A stretch of 64,000 nucleotides of DNA from contig JALMGJ010000002.1 in assembly GCA_023362775.1 (NCBI GenBank), forward strand, positions 71,339,414-71,403,413, read 5' to 3'. How positions within the stretch are numbered: position 1 is the first letter of the stretch; every line of letters begins with the position of its first letter. Shown here piece after piece: positions 47,270 through 57,877 of this stretch. Source of the stretch: Charina bottae. Its lineage: Eukaryota; Chordata; Lepidosauria; Squamata; Charinaidae. The notes beneath the pieces were generated by a model. It did not search any database, was not told the origin of the DNA, and saw nothing but the letters and a program-made list of their open reading frames with translations. The position numbers and the translations under genes are program-made.

Positions 47270-48857
47270 CCATAGAACCTCACATAAACATGGGACCTCA
47301 TTAAAGTACACACATCTTTTTTCACATTTCCTCATAAGCCTGAAAAAAGATGCAGATGATTTAAGAGTTCCATTAACTTAGTGTACATAGCCCTAATAGG
47401 TAGCATGGCCTGTGAGAAAATGGCTGCTGTGTGGATGTGACTAATCATAAAATGTATTTCTGTGGGAGAACAGTAATTTCACCTGACGAGTAACTTGCAC
47501 AAGCAACCAAGTACCAGAAAGAGGCAGAACCTGAGCCTGAGAACACAAAAACATGAAAAAACAATAAGGGTAGAATCTGAACCCAAGAACATAAAGCTAG
47601 TCATGGGAATCGTGATGTTTGCTTCAACAAAACACCCATGTTGCAGAAAGCAGCCCAGTCAAGTTAAAAGTCTATTAGTTTGCCAAATAATTTCCTTAGC
47701 CATTCTCTCAGAATCACACCTCCCAATCTTTCCTCTTTCTTATTCTAACACTGTCAAGATCACTCTCCATGCTTTTCTTTCTCCCACATACAATATACAG
47801 CATTTTTTCATCCACAAGTGCTTGTGCTTCATTCATCCCTCTCTCTTGCACCCTGACCCCCATCTCTCCCTTCTCTTTTTCCCATCATCGCTTTCCCATC
47901 ATTTCTAAACTGCTGTCATTCTCCATTTTCCACTGTCCTCCCCCATCCCCTGCAAGCTTATTAATTCCTTTTGGGGGGAAAAGTGGTAAGTGGCCCATGT
48001 TTAATACAGAGGCATTTTAAATAAATAACTGGAATTGCTTTGGATTGCAAAACGTTTCCCAGATAAACAAACAAATGTGGATTAAAATCGGTAAGGGACA
48101 CCATGACAGGGAAGGCAAGTGGAATCTGTGGAGCTCTACATCTCAGCCTTGATGTGGCTTGTACTGCAAAGAAAAGGGCTGTTCTGATACGCATATGGGC
48201 ATTTCCCCCCCCCCATCCTTAAAAGACAAATCTTGAAACAAGGGGAACACATGAATAATTGTGCAAACATAGGTAAAGATATGAACTACGATGCCTTACC
48301 TGTTGCTGGATCAAAATCCAGGAACACATCTTTGGAATCTGTCATGGGCATGCAGAAAGAATGGATTAGTAAAGCTTTGGAAGGGAAAAGCGTTAGATCT
48401 GCTTCTGTGCTGGGGAGATATGTAGGTACCTATGAGAATTTGGATGTCCTATGAGACATTCTGCTCCAAACAAGACAACAAGACATGCAGCTCAGGCCTC
48501 TCAGTTCACTTATAATTTGTAGAGTTTCCTTTTGTCAAGAGAATTATAATGAGGATGCCAATTAGTATTTACTGAATTGTTGAAACAATTCAGAAATATT
48601 GTTATGTCAGATTTAGTGTGGGGTTGTCAAATGACACAACTTTCACTATCTCAGGCCATGCACAGAGAATTCAGAAACATGCATTCTGAACCACGGTTAA
48701 ATTGCTTGCATTAGCAGGGGAAAGGCTGTAGGTCAGTGGTTCAGCTATGCATATGAATGCTTAGTGTAGAACTTTGCACCCCTCGTTTACAAAGGTCACT
48801 TCCTGGTGTCTCCCACAAAAAGAGATCTTGGGTTAGGAAGAACTTCTACCTGAAAGG

Positions 48858-48912
48858 CATGCATGCATGCATGCATGCATTTATCCATCCATCCATCCAT
48901 CCATCCATCCAT
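48858..48912. repeat. (GCAT)n and (ATCC)n microsatellites
   Basis: About five GCAT units followed by about seven ATCC units, directly abutting an L2-type SINE/LINE tail on the right. Confidence 0.9.
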
Positions 48913-48960
48913 CCCCGCCCATCTCCCCGAATAGGGACTCTGGGCGGTTTACAGGATAAC
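48913..48960 (-). mobile_element. L2-type 3' tail fragment
   Basis: Contains CGCCCATCTCCCCGAATAGG and CTCTGGGCGGTTTACA, the reverse complement of the L2-type end seen at 63166-63351. Probably the adjoining microsatellite grew from its tail. Confidence 0.6.
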
Positions 48961-49064
48961 AATAGTTAAAATCTATATATAAGTCTGACATAGGGATATA
49001 GAAACCCTTGCTCACTACTGCGGATTCTTCCATATACTACAGACATTTGTATATATGAATGTAT

Positions 49065-49147
49065 ACTGTATGTATGTATGTATGTATGTATGTATGCATG
49101 CATGCATGCATGCATGCATGTGTGTGTGTGTGTATATATATATATAA
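49065..49147. repeat. Compound microsatellite (TGTA)n (GCAT)n (TG)n (TA)n
   Basis: Four short arrays in series at the left border of the R4 element. Confidence 0.9.
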
Positions 49148-49159
49148 AAAAAATCCAGC

Positions 49160-49230
49160 AACTGGATAGCGTAGTGGTTAGAGCGCCACCTTTGGAGCGG
49201 GAGACCGGGGTTCAAATCCCGGCTGTACCT
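49160..49230 (+). other. tRNA-like sequence at the R4 5' end
   Basis: TAGCGTAGTGGTTAGAGCG resembles a tRNA D-arm and A box. GGTTCAAATCC (49209-49219) is a good B box within a 5-bp T-stem, CCGGG/CCCGG. Such a pair could form an internal RNA polymerase III promoter. The acceptor stem is not convincing, so I do not call it a tRNA gene. Confidence 0.55.
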
Positions 49231-50205
49231 ACCTTACAAGTAGGGGTCCTTGGGCAAAGACCCCCTAACGCTTCACCTGCCTACCTCAAAAATATGAGAG
49301 TGACACAAACTAAGAGAGTCATGCCCGCTCGGACGTCACCCAGATTAACAAGGTCCGTGTCAGATGTTGGGGAACCAGGGCAATCTGACGATAAGTGGGC
49401 TACTGGAACAAACCATACATGGATGAGACAAGAGAACCTGGCATTGATAGAATGCTACTTAGAATTGATAGAATGCAACAGTAGACCTGATGAGAGGGGA
49501 TATATGAAACGTATCAGGGAACACTGGATAGACAGAAGACCTGCATCCACACTATCTGGGAAACAGCTAGTTACCCAACGCTTCAACATAGTGAAGAGGA
49601 AGCTGCTCTCACAACTCGAGATAGACCAACTACACATTATATCCCAGATTCAAGAAGACCCGGAAGTACAACTGGAGGTGCAGCCAACACCTGAAGCTGG
49701 AACGTCACTGCCACCCCCTCCATTACAGAGCACAGCAGCTAATATGAGGCAAAAGATCATGGATAAACTAGCTACAGTCAACTCTCGAGACCGATTACCA
49801 AGGCTCAGTGGAGAAGTACCATCAGATAGTATACTAGAAGTTGCCAACAGAGCCCTCACAACAATCCTTACTACCACTATAACTCAAACAAATGAACTGG
49901 TATACACTACAGCCACTGTAATCCTGGAGATGCTTGGCTACATGATCAAGAAGAACAGCACTACATACCCCCCCTGGAAAATGAGGTTGGAGGCTAAGAT
50001 CAAGGCAACTCGGAGAGAAGATAGTCAGCTGGGTACTGATAGTCACCTACAGAAGGGTGTGGAGATTAAGGATAAGACTTGGCTACTGAAAAAATACAAG
50101 AGCCTGACTCCATCTGAAGTCCTAGAGACTGCTAAACAAAGGCTCACAGCACTGGCTACCAGGCTAAGGAGATACACTAGAGAAGCAGAGGCCAAGAAGA
50201 TAAAT

Positions 50206-51091
50206 ATAGCATCTTCCAGCAAAATGGATACCCACGCAACTTTATCAAAAAGTGCCTGACCACTCAACCCACCACAGCAAAACCAACAGAAGCTATGAAA
50301 AGGATTACACTGCCATACATCAGAAACATCTCAGAAACTACTAATAGACTGTTACAACCACATGGCATCACCGTAGCACATAAACCAACCAAAACCCTTC
50401 AGAACATCGTAGGTAACCCAAAAGACCCAGTAACCCAAGAAGAAAAGAAATGGGTTATCTACAACATACAGTGTAAGGACTGTAGCAGCCACTACATAGG
50501 ACAGACTGGCAGAAGACGACTAGCAGAACGCATCCACAAACACCAACTAGCAGTCAGAAGACATGATGAAAACTCCTTAATCTCACAACACATGGACAGA
50601 CTCAACCATACTTTCAACTGGAAAACTGTGAGCATCTTAACCCAAGCCAAATCCAAAAATGCTAGAGAATTCCTGGAAGCTTGGCACTCAGACAAAGCAG
50701 CCATCAACAGACACATAGAGGTAAACAACATTTACATACCATTCATAAGAGACAATAGAAAAGCCAGAAGACCAGAACACCTCCTTGCCAGCAATCAACA
50801 CCCAGATATGCAAAGATTAACACCAGGATTAGCACCAGAGGAACAATCAAACAGCACAATATACCCTAATCAAGGAACTATTAACTCAGTCAATCAACCA
50901 AGTAGCAAACAACAACCCAATCAAGAAACTACTAAGGAGAGAACAACACCTCCACCAACACAAGCAGGACAAGCCATGGTATATAAACAGAGAGCAAGTC
51001 CCACTCCCTTTTTCCACTGAAGATGTTGCCTAGCCTGGCAATGAAATGTCTGCAAGAAAACAACAAGGCTCAGAGAGCACCAAGGACTCCA
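50206..51091 (+). mobile_element. Penelope-like element, 5' truncated (886 bp)
   Basis: Flanked by a perfect 13-bp target duplication CAAGAAGATAAAT at 50193-50205 and 51092-51104. The frame begins inside the reverse-transcriptase thumb region (NGYPRNFIKKCL, then LPYIRNISETTNRLLQPHGI) and continues into a GIY-YIG domain (WVIYNIQCKDCSSHYIGQTG, then RLAERIHKH). It ends PTPFFH with TGA at 51018-51020. A hammerhead-like motif follows, then GCTCAGAGAGCACCAAGGAC. The element differs in sequence from the Penelope fragment at base 1. Confidence 0.88.
51017..51046 (+). other. Hammerhead-ribozyme-like core in second Penelope tail
   Basis: CTGAAGA (51017-51023), one extra T, stem GTTGCC/GGCAAT (51025-51030 with 51037-51042, one G-U pair), loop TAGCCT, then GAAA (51043-51046). 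The layout is the same as at 521-571, including the one extra base after the core. I see no clear stem I in this copy. Confidence 0.45.
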
Positions 51092-52129
51092 CAAGAAGAT
51101 AAATGCCCTGTTCACCAAAGAACCATCCAAGGTGTACTCCCAGCTGCAGTGCAACAACACAGTAACAGCAGAGCCACCAACAGCAGAAACGGAACAGTAC
51201 TGGAAGAACATATGGGAGAAAGAGAAGACACATAACACCAGTGCAAAGTGGCTGCAGGACCTGAGAGCAGACCACAGAAATCTCCCAGAGCAGGAACCAG
51301 TCACCATCACAGTAGCAGATATCCAACAGCGTGTCAAGAACATGAAGAGCTGGACAGCACCTGGCCCAGACATGATCCACACCTACTGGCTAAAAAAACT
51401 AACAGCAGTGCATGAACGCCTAGCAGCACAGATGAACCAGCTACTAGCAGCAAGCTCCCACCCAGACTGGCTAACACAATGTAGGACAGTGCTGATCATG
51501 AAAGACCCCAACAAGCGAACAACACCCTCCAACTACTGGCCAATAACCTGCCTCCCCACAACATGGAAAGTCCTATCAGGCATCATAGCCACCAAGCTGC
51601 AGGACCATATGAGCCAGTACATGAGCACAGCTCAGAAGGGCATTGGGAACAACACCAGAGGCTCCAAACACCAGTTGCTCATAGATAGAGCAGTCGCCCG
51701 AGACTCAAGGTCTAGACAGACCAATCTGAGCACAGCCTGGATTGACTACAGGAAAGCCTGTGACTCAATGCCACAAGCATGGATCTGTGAATGCCTGGCA
51801 CTATACAAAGTCAACAGGACACTAAGGACCTTCCTCAAAAACTCAATGGGACTGTGGAAGACAACACTGGAAGTCAACTCAAGACAGCTCACACAAGTGG
51901 CCATCAAGTGTGGCATATACCAAGGTGATGCACTGTCCCCACTGCTGTTCTGCATGGGCTTGAACCCCCTCAGCCAGATTATCACAAGAACTGGATATGG
52001 ATACAAGTTCAAGAGTGGAACTACCATCAGCCACCTCCTCTACATGGATGACATCAAGCTGTATGCTAAGAGTGAATGAGACATCGACTCACTGATCCAC
52101 CTGACACGGATCTACAGTGAGGACATTGT

Positions 52130-52180
52130 GATGTCATGTGTGTGTGTGTGTGTGTGTATACACATACACATACACATATT
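52130..52180. repeat. (TG)n and (ACACAT)n microsatellite
   Basis: About twelve TG units, then TATACACATACACATACACA. It lies exactly at the broken 3' end of the R4 element. Confidence 0.9.
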
Positions 52181-52699
52181 TATAAATAATGGAAACATTT
52201 TTTAAAAAATGGGCAAGCCAAAAGCCTGGTGGGCACCAAGAAGAGTTTTTACCAACACATAGACAGCCATCTGCACCTGGTCTGTTAATCTGATTTAAAT
52301 AACTAGATGGGCAGACTTGGATCAGTGCTTACCTTTATCATAAGTCTGAGAGCCACAGGGGCAAGCTAGTGAAAACAAAATATAAATGTCTTATAGTAAA
52401 ATATGTAAAATTAAATTTAAAAAATTTAATAACACAATGCTTTATTTGGGTCCTAACTTTCCCACTAAAATCAGTAGGATATAAATGGACTTGCACATGC
52501 ACTGAAAGTATAGCTCCCAGAATTCCCAGCCAACAAGTGAGCTACAAGTTGAGAATGTCTGGAAGGACCAAGGCTAGGGAAGGCTGTGGGGCACATCATG
52601 GCATGGATGTATCTGTTGTTCCTTCAGACTGCATGGCTTAAAGCTGGAGTTTCCAGCGTGGCACCTTTCAACATCAAGGTGCTTGGGGAACTTCTAGAG

Positions 52700-52823
52700 C
52701 AGTGTTTCTCAACCTCAGCAACTTTTAAGATGTGTGGACTTCAACTCCCAAATAATGTTGGCTAGGGAATTCTGGGAGTTGAAGTCTACACATCTTAAAA
52801 GTTGCTGAGGTTGAGAAACACTG
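52700..52823. mobile_element. hAT-like palindromic MITE, second family (124 bp)
   Basis: Ends CAGTGTTTCTCAACCTCAGC and GAGGTTGAGAAACACTG. Arms are almost perfectly inverted through GATGTGTGGACTTCAACTCC. Target duplication TTCTAGAG (52692-52699) against CTCTAGAA (52824-52831), 6 of 8. Confidence 0.82.
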
Positions 52824-53326
52824 CTCTAGAATCTGCCAGACTCCCTATTTTACCTGTTATACCACTACTTTTCTTTTTAAGAAAAATAGTAGGTATTTTT
52901 AATTTATAAGAAAACTAGCATACTGTAAACAACAACAACAACAACCTTTTCAAAAATAGCTGTGGGGCCCAAAAATGGTGGGGGACTACAGTTCAGGGTT
53001 TTCTTTAGATGTCTGTCCAACTGCCCAGAAAAACAAGATAAAAGTAACTGGGGTGGTTGGGTGAATTGGGGGCGGGGGGGGGGGGCTTAAGACGAGTGGC
53101 AAGGAGCAACTTCAACATTTTACCATTTGGAAAATGTTTTTTTCATAACTTCCCATATCTAATACAGCAGACATTTTGTGACAGTGGCCATGATCATCTA
53201 ACCACAGGAATGAAAACATCACCCAAACTGAACAGTATTTATAACACTTAGATTCCATGTAGACACTTACCCCAAATTAAACACCATTGTAATCTGTAGG
53301 TGTCTGTTCTGGGGAATTGTTTAAAG

Positions 53327-53646
53327 CAGGGCTTTCCAAAGTGCCGCCACTGGCGACACACCAGCGGCGGTGCACGCATGGTGGTGGCGCGGGGGGGCGC
53401 AGGTGCATGGCGGTGGCGTGGGGGGTCCGCACATGCACGGCGGCAGCATGGCGGTGCGGGGGGGTGTGCGGCGGCGCGCGCATGCACGGCGGTGGTGGCG
53501 GCGGCGGCAGCCTCCGCTAAAACGCGGAAGCCGCTGCCGCGGCCGCCATGCACACATGCGCCGCCGCTTCCGGGTGGTGTGGCGACACACCACGCTGTGT
53601 GTGGCGACACACTTTTGTGTTGCGACACACAGTTTGGAAAGCTCTG
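53327..53646 (-). mobile_element. Non-autonomous hAT element, type b (GC-rich, 320 bp)
   Basis: A perfect 8-bp target duplication GTTTAAAG lies at 53319-53326 and 53647-53654. Ends CAGGGCTTTCCAAAGTGCC and CAGTTTGGAAAGCTCTG. The very GC-rich interior stands out from the AT-rich intron and gives frames of over 100 codons on both strands, none of them genuine. Confidence 0.92.
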
Positions 53647-54262
53647 GTTTAAAGGATCAGAGCCTGAGACTGACCCAAAGTAACAGAATCAGTTAAAATT
53701 TTTGCTGCTGATTCTGGTTGCCATACACGAACATTTCTCCTTATTTGATTTGATTGCATAAACATTTGCAAAATGTTTATTAGAAATTTCATTTCTTGTG
53801 CATTTCTGGGTAACCAAGTAGCAAGTTTTACACATGGCTTCCATCAAAATGAGAATTCTACAGATAGAGAAGTTTTATAGTTCAAATCCAAATAATATTT
53901 CATCAAGCATTTTATTACCAGACCAGATACTTGGACAGATAATTCCCATTTCACATGAATGCACTTTTGTGCAAACATTCCATTAACGGCACGTTATCAT
54001 TTCCTCCCATCCTAACTCAGCACTGTGTGTCTTTTGGTATGGGGGATGAGTTCTGTGCCTCAACAGCAAATATGTAAATAGTCTTTGGTAGGCTAGCTTA
54101 AACTATTACAGCTGAGGATATTTCTATACATACACCTCTGTTTTTCAAGGGTACATATTAAGCTTCTGAAGAAGCAACTTTTCTCTGCTCTTTCCAACAG
54201 AAGAAGACATTAGTTAGCTCATCCATTGAAATGAATGTGAGCACCCATTCTTCCATCTAGGC

Positions 54263-54532
54263 CAGAGCTTTCCAAACTGTGTGTCGCGACACAAAAGTGT
54301 GTCGCCACACACAGTCTGGTGTGTCGCCACACAACCCGGAAGCGCTGATCATCATCAGCGCTTTCGGGTTTTCCCGCGGCGACACACCAACGGCGGTGCG
54401 CAAAAACCGAAAGCGGCAGCAGCGCTTCCGGGTTTTTGTGCGCTGCCGCAACGGCAGCACTTCCGGGTTTTCCCGCGGCGAGACACCAACGGCGGTTGGT
54501 GTGTTGCCGCGGGAAAACTTTGGAAAGCCCTG
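54263..54532 (+). mobile_element. Non-autonomous hAT element, type c (270 bp)
   Basis: A perfect 8-bp target duplication ATCTAGGC lies at 54255-54262 and 54533-54540. Ends CAGAGCTTTCCAAACTGTG and ACTTTGGAAAGCCCTG. Interior inverted motifs include CGCTTCCGGG and TTTTCCCGCGGCGA, repeated. Closely similar to 55445. Confidence 0.92.
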
Positions 54533-55444
54533 ATCTAGGCACAGGAATGCTGGCGCTGTAAAAAAAACAGGAGTAGGGTATATGCTCATTTGTGCAGAGG
54601 GATATATTCTTGCAAATTAACTCTCTCTCTTTAAAACTAGAATATTCTGGGAACAGCTATGTGCAACTTTTCGGGAGAAAAATACAAAAACCTTCCTATT
54701 AATCCTAGACATTTGGTGTACATGCATGTTATTTCAAAGCACACAGTCATATGAAATTCTTCCATAGAATTGTGGGAAATTATATATGACCCAAGTACAT
54801 AGCATAGCCATCTAGGTCCATCTGTTGATTTCAGGAGAATTTACAAATGCATAACCATTAAGGCTCTTTCCCTTTGTTCTCTTGGGATGCAGTTCTGAGC
54901 TACCACGTGAACAATTTGGATGAGTGCTATAAGTACATCCTAATAAATTATTTCTGCCATTTTCTAAAGATACTTCTTGCTTTAGCTGCAATTGGCAAAG
55001 CGCTGTAGGAGGTTTCTTTTTGGCAGAGAAGCAGTGATTTCTATTGTTGTTCTTTTGTTTAATTAACAATATTGAAATACAAGTTCTTTCTGTATGTGTG
55101 CGTGCGTGCGTTGTAGCAAATGTGCTTTTGTTTTTTTTCCTGTGGCACAAGACACGTCTTCCAATTCACTTCTGTTCTGCAGATACCATATTTTACAAGA
55201 TTAAACCACAGTATTCTGTATCTGGGAAAATGAGGCACATACATGAAAGCACACACCTTGCTTTCATTATGACAATGAGGAGGAATATGATTCTTTGAAT
55301 GTAGTAGATAAATGTATTCTTCAGAGTCTGTATTTCCCAGAAATAAACATTCAGAGAGACAAAGATTTCTCAATTTCTCCCATTTTATTTTCCATCATTT
55401 TGTGGTTCTAGTTCATTTATTCATTCGTCTTGAATTCTTTAGAG

Positions 55445-55706
55445 CAGAGCTTTCCAAACTGTGTGTGGCGACACAAAAGTTTGTGTCGCCACACAGTCTG
55501 GTGTGTCGCCACACAACCCGGAAGCGCTGATCATCATCAGTGCTTCCAGGTTTTCCCGCGGCGACACACCAACTGCAGCGCGCAAAACCCGAAAGCGGAA
55601 GCAGCGGTTCCGGGGTTTTGCGCGCTGCCGCACTTCCGGGTTTTCCCACGGTGACACACCAACGCCGGTTGGTGTGTCGCTGCGGGAAAAACTTTGGAAA
55701 GCCCTG
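55445..55706 (+). mobile_element. Non-autonomous hAT element, type c (262 bp)
   Basis: A perfect 8-bp target duplication CTTTAGAG lies at 55437-55444 and 55707-55714. Same layout as 54263, about 1.2 kb away and in the same orientation. Different target duplications show they are separate insertions and not a local duplication. It ends 235 bases before KBTBD12 exon 4. Confidence 0.92.
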
Positions 55707-55941
55707 CTTTAGAGAGTCTTCTGCTTTGGAACACAAATTTAGCATGTTTTTCTAAGGGGAAGGGGATTTTTTCCAATATACAAGATAGAATGTAGCTCAC
55801 AGAATGTTGGATTGTGCAGAAAGACACTGAAGTTGTGGGGTTGCACAGAAAAGGATAACATGGCCGCCGGAAAGTGAGAAGATCACTCTGATGAGCTGTT
55901 TTTATTCTCCTTGGAATCTCTCTTTCTCTCTCCCTCCGCAG

Positions 55942-56139
55942 GTGGAATTGGCTGCCTTGACCGTGACAGAGGACAGGCACGGCAATGTCTTGATGCTGTG
56001 GAGATCTATAACCCTGATGGGAATTACTGGCGAGACGGACCTCCAATGCCTTACCCTCTTCTTTCCCTAAGAACCAACTCTACCTGTGCTGGTGTTGTGG
56101 AAGGAAAACTCTATGTCTGTGGGGGATTTCGTGGAGCAG
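55942..56139 (+). CDS. KBTBD12: KBTBD12 coding exon 4 (kelch repeats)
   Basis: The exon is 198 bases. Two bases complete the Gly codon from exon 3, then 65 codons and one extra base. The acceptor has a strong pyrimidine tract (TCTCTCTTTCTCTCTCCCTC then CGCAG). It encodes GGIGCLDRDRGQARQCLDAV, EIYNPDGNYWRDGPPMPYPL and KLYVCGGFRGA, again typical kelch blades. The donor is GTCTGG at 56140, a GT site with poor agreement to consensus beyond GT. The next exon should begin by completing an Asp codon (GAD...) and encode about 60 residues; I did not find it before base 64000. Confidence 0.92.
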
Positions 56140-56343
56140 GTCTGGAGAAATTGCAAGGGAATGTTGCTATGTTTGCAATGTGCTTGAAGAGTCACCCCAA
56201 ATATCACTATCCTAACATACATTGCATCCCAATAAATTTTAATTGTTTTTTCATATTTCTGATTCCAGCACCATAAAAAGTCTGAGCAAGCCCTCGTCCA
56301 TGGGTGTTCATGGGGGGAGCAAATGACAAAACATGCATCACAA

Positions 56344-56693
56344 GGTTGCGATACAAACTCTGCTAACGGTTAAGACTACCGACTGTCAAATGAAAGGACG
56401 GCAGGTCGGCAGGTCGAGACCCGGAAGCACCGCGTAACGGGGTGAGCTCCCGTTCTCGCCCAGCTCCTGCCAAACTAGCAGTTCGAAAGCATGTAAAAAT
56501 GCAAGTAGATAAATAGGTAGGTAGCACTCTGGTGGGAAAGTAACAGCGTTCTGTGCGCCTCAGCGTTTAGTCATGCTGGCCACATGACCACGGAAGCGTC
56601 TACGGACAACGCTGGCTCCCTTGGCTAAGAATCGGAGATGAGCGCCACCCCCTAGAGTTGGATACGACTGGAAGGGGAAACCTTACCTTACCT
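56344..56693 (+). mobile_element. Sauria SINE
   Basis: Head with CTAACGGTTAAGACTACCGA, B-box-like GGTCGAGACCC, middle CCCAGCTCCTGCCAAACTAG and TCATGCTGGCCACATGACCA, and the 3' end CCCCTAGAGTTGGATACGAC ... ACCTTACCTTACC. It is full length but with a diverged head. Confidence 0.85.
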
Positions 56694-56758
56694 TATCAGG
56701 ATGCTGCATGCATCCTTGTGTCGTGACATCACAATGCACTTTTCATTATTTTAACCAA

Positions 56759-56760
<2 letters not shown>

Positions 56761-56793
<33 letters not shown>

Positions 56794-56820
56794 TTTTTAT
56801 CCCGCCTTTATTATTTTTCT
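56761..56820 (-). mobile_element. CORE-type SINE tail fragment
   Basis: An (ATTT)n run, then TTTTTATCCCGCCTTTATTA, the reversed tail of the SINE family. Only about 60 bases remain. Confidence 0.6.
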
Positions 56821-57009
56821 TAGTTTTATGTGGACCTCCACTGGTCCTATATAATAGTAACTTGGAATGTCTCAAGTTTATGTCAGTTTGCAGAGGAAGT
56901 TCAAAGTCTCATACATTTTTACAAATAGATCCTTATAATCATATAGCAATTATGGTCAAACAGTTTTGACCTTGGTATAAGTTCTTCTGTATGCATATTA
57001 TCTGAGTTC

Positions 57010-57240
57010 ACACTTATTTATTATCTACATTTATATTCCACTTTTTCTCCAGGGAGTTCATAGCATTATATATGTTTTTCTCCCCCCTTCCTCCCCTCCC
57101 CCCATTTTATCATCAGAACAAACCTATGAAATAGGTTAGACTGAAAGTATGGCCAAAGTCATCCAATAAGCTTTATAGCTAAGTGGGGGTTGGAGCTGGA
57201 TATCCCCAATATTAATTCTATATTGTAATCACTACATCGT
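57010..57240 (-). mobile_element. Diverged tRNA-derived SINE relative
   Basis: Minus-strand text has AGTCTAACCTATTTCATAGG and GATTACAATATAGAATTAAT in place of the usual core and head. An old copy. Confidence 0.4.
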
Positions 57241-57369
57241 TGTTCTTTATCATCATACTGCAAATAACAGCTTTCTTTGCATATGTGTATGAACAAGAAC
57301 TGGATGTTAGTTTTCTCATGAAATAGGACAGCATTCATTCTTTCAGAAATAGGACAACATTTATAGCCA

Positions 57370-57440
57370 CTTATTTATTTATTTATTATTTCTAACTTAT
57401 ATCACCGCCCATCTCCCCCCACAAGGGGGGAGCTTAAGAG
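57370..57440 (-). mobile_element. L2-type 3' tail fragment
   Basis: An (ATTT)n run, then AACTTATATCACCGCCCATC and CCCCCACAAGGGGGG, the reverse complement of the end of the element at 63166-63351. Confidence 0.6.
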
Positions 57441-57770
57441 CAATGTAGTCCAATTTCTGTAAATGCTAGTCCACAATTCTCCAAGGAAGGCTTTTCCCAT
57501 CAAACAGCGAACAACATGGAACAATCAGCCCAGTTTTGCGTTTTCATGGTCACAGCAGCAACTATAGAACCAATTATTGTCCTTCCTTTCCTAATTCATC
57601 AGCATATTGGTGTTTGTTGGTTTTTTAAAAAAAAATCAAGCAGTTTCAGGTGTTCGGTATTAATATTATAGTTGTAGGTGTTTGAGTTATAGACAGTGTT
57701 ATTGATAAACATTAATTTATAATGCCAGCTGACATGAGGAAAAGGCAGGCAGGAAGAGGAGGTCAAAAAG

Positions 57771-57877
57771 TCAAGATGGCAGCCACAGCTGTGGAATCAA
57801 ATCTTGGTCCCAGAAATGCATGTAGGAAAAGGGGTGGGGCTTTGATCATGAGGCTGTCATTTTGGCTTTTTTGACAT
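57771..57877. repeat. Candidate MITE related to 29949-30046
   Basis: GGTCAAAAAGTCAAGATGGC at the left faces GTCATTTTGGCTTTTTTGAC at the right. End sequence and spacing match the other copy; interiors differ. Confidence 0.45.

Larger units (their letters stand above)
49294..52079 (+). pseudogene. R4-type reverse transcriptase ORF, broken
   Basis: The left part reads from the ATG at 49294 to KKIN at 50205. The right part resumes at 51105 with ALFTKEPSKVYSQLQ. Without the Penelope insertion and one target-duplication copy the two join in frame. The right part then reads to a TGA at 52077-52079 (AKSE*). About 60 bases further the homology ends. The YMDD active site (LLYMDDIKLYA) is intact, but the C-terminal domain is lost. 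A Y-to-C-type change is visible at RKACDSMP, where relatives usually read KKAYDSMP. Confidence 0.7.
49150..52136 (+). mobile_element. R4-clade LINE, 3' truncated, interrupted by a Penelope-like element
   Basis: The encoded protein matches, from memory, R4/Dong-type elements found in fish and squamates. Its N-terminal region has LALIECYLELIECN. The reverse transcriptase has MKSWTAPGPDMIHTYWLKKL, KGIGNNTRGSKHQLL, AWIDYRKACDSMP and LLYMDDIKLYA. The expected C-terminal part, with the restriction-like endonuclease, is missing: the text stops at DIVMS and a TG microsatellite begins. The Penelope-like insertion at 50206-51091 splits the ORF. Microsatellites bound both ends, so the element may have been cut by slippage or recombination between them (inference). 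Confidence 0.75.
24130..55941 (+). other. KBTBD12: KBTBD12 intron 3
   Basis: About 31.8 kb, GTAAGA at 24130 to CCGCAG at 55941. Most of 35.5-52.1 kb is retroelement sequence. Stretches where I recognise nothing are 24130-26206, 26433-26736, 27265-28822, 28969-29948, 30047-31380, 31631-32554, 32789-33317, 33346-35540, 42668-42984, 46189-46942, 47278-48857, 52185-52691, 52832-53318, 53655-54254, 54541-55436 and 55715-55941. The part near 30600-30690 looks like a decayed member of the second hAT-like family. Confidence 0.85.

Noticed and set aside
47495..47908. A 137-codon ORF
   Set aside because: Its text is low in complexity (runs of Ser, Pro, His) with no domain, and no splice signals or homology suggest a gene.
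49160..49230. A functional tRNA gene
   Set aside because: A and B boxes are present but the acceptor stem does not close and the anticodon arm is poor. I call it only tRNA-like.
49078..50259. A 393-residue host protein
   Set aside because: Its start is translated microsatellite, its middle is an R4 element and its end is Penelope sequence.
53248..53696. Several overlapping ORFs of 67-127 codons on both strands
   Set aside because: They all lie in the GC-rich interior of a hAT element, where stop codons are rare. Their protein text is low-complexity.
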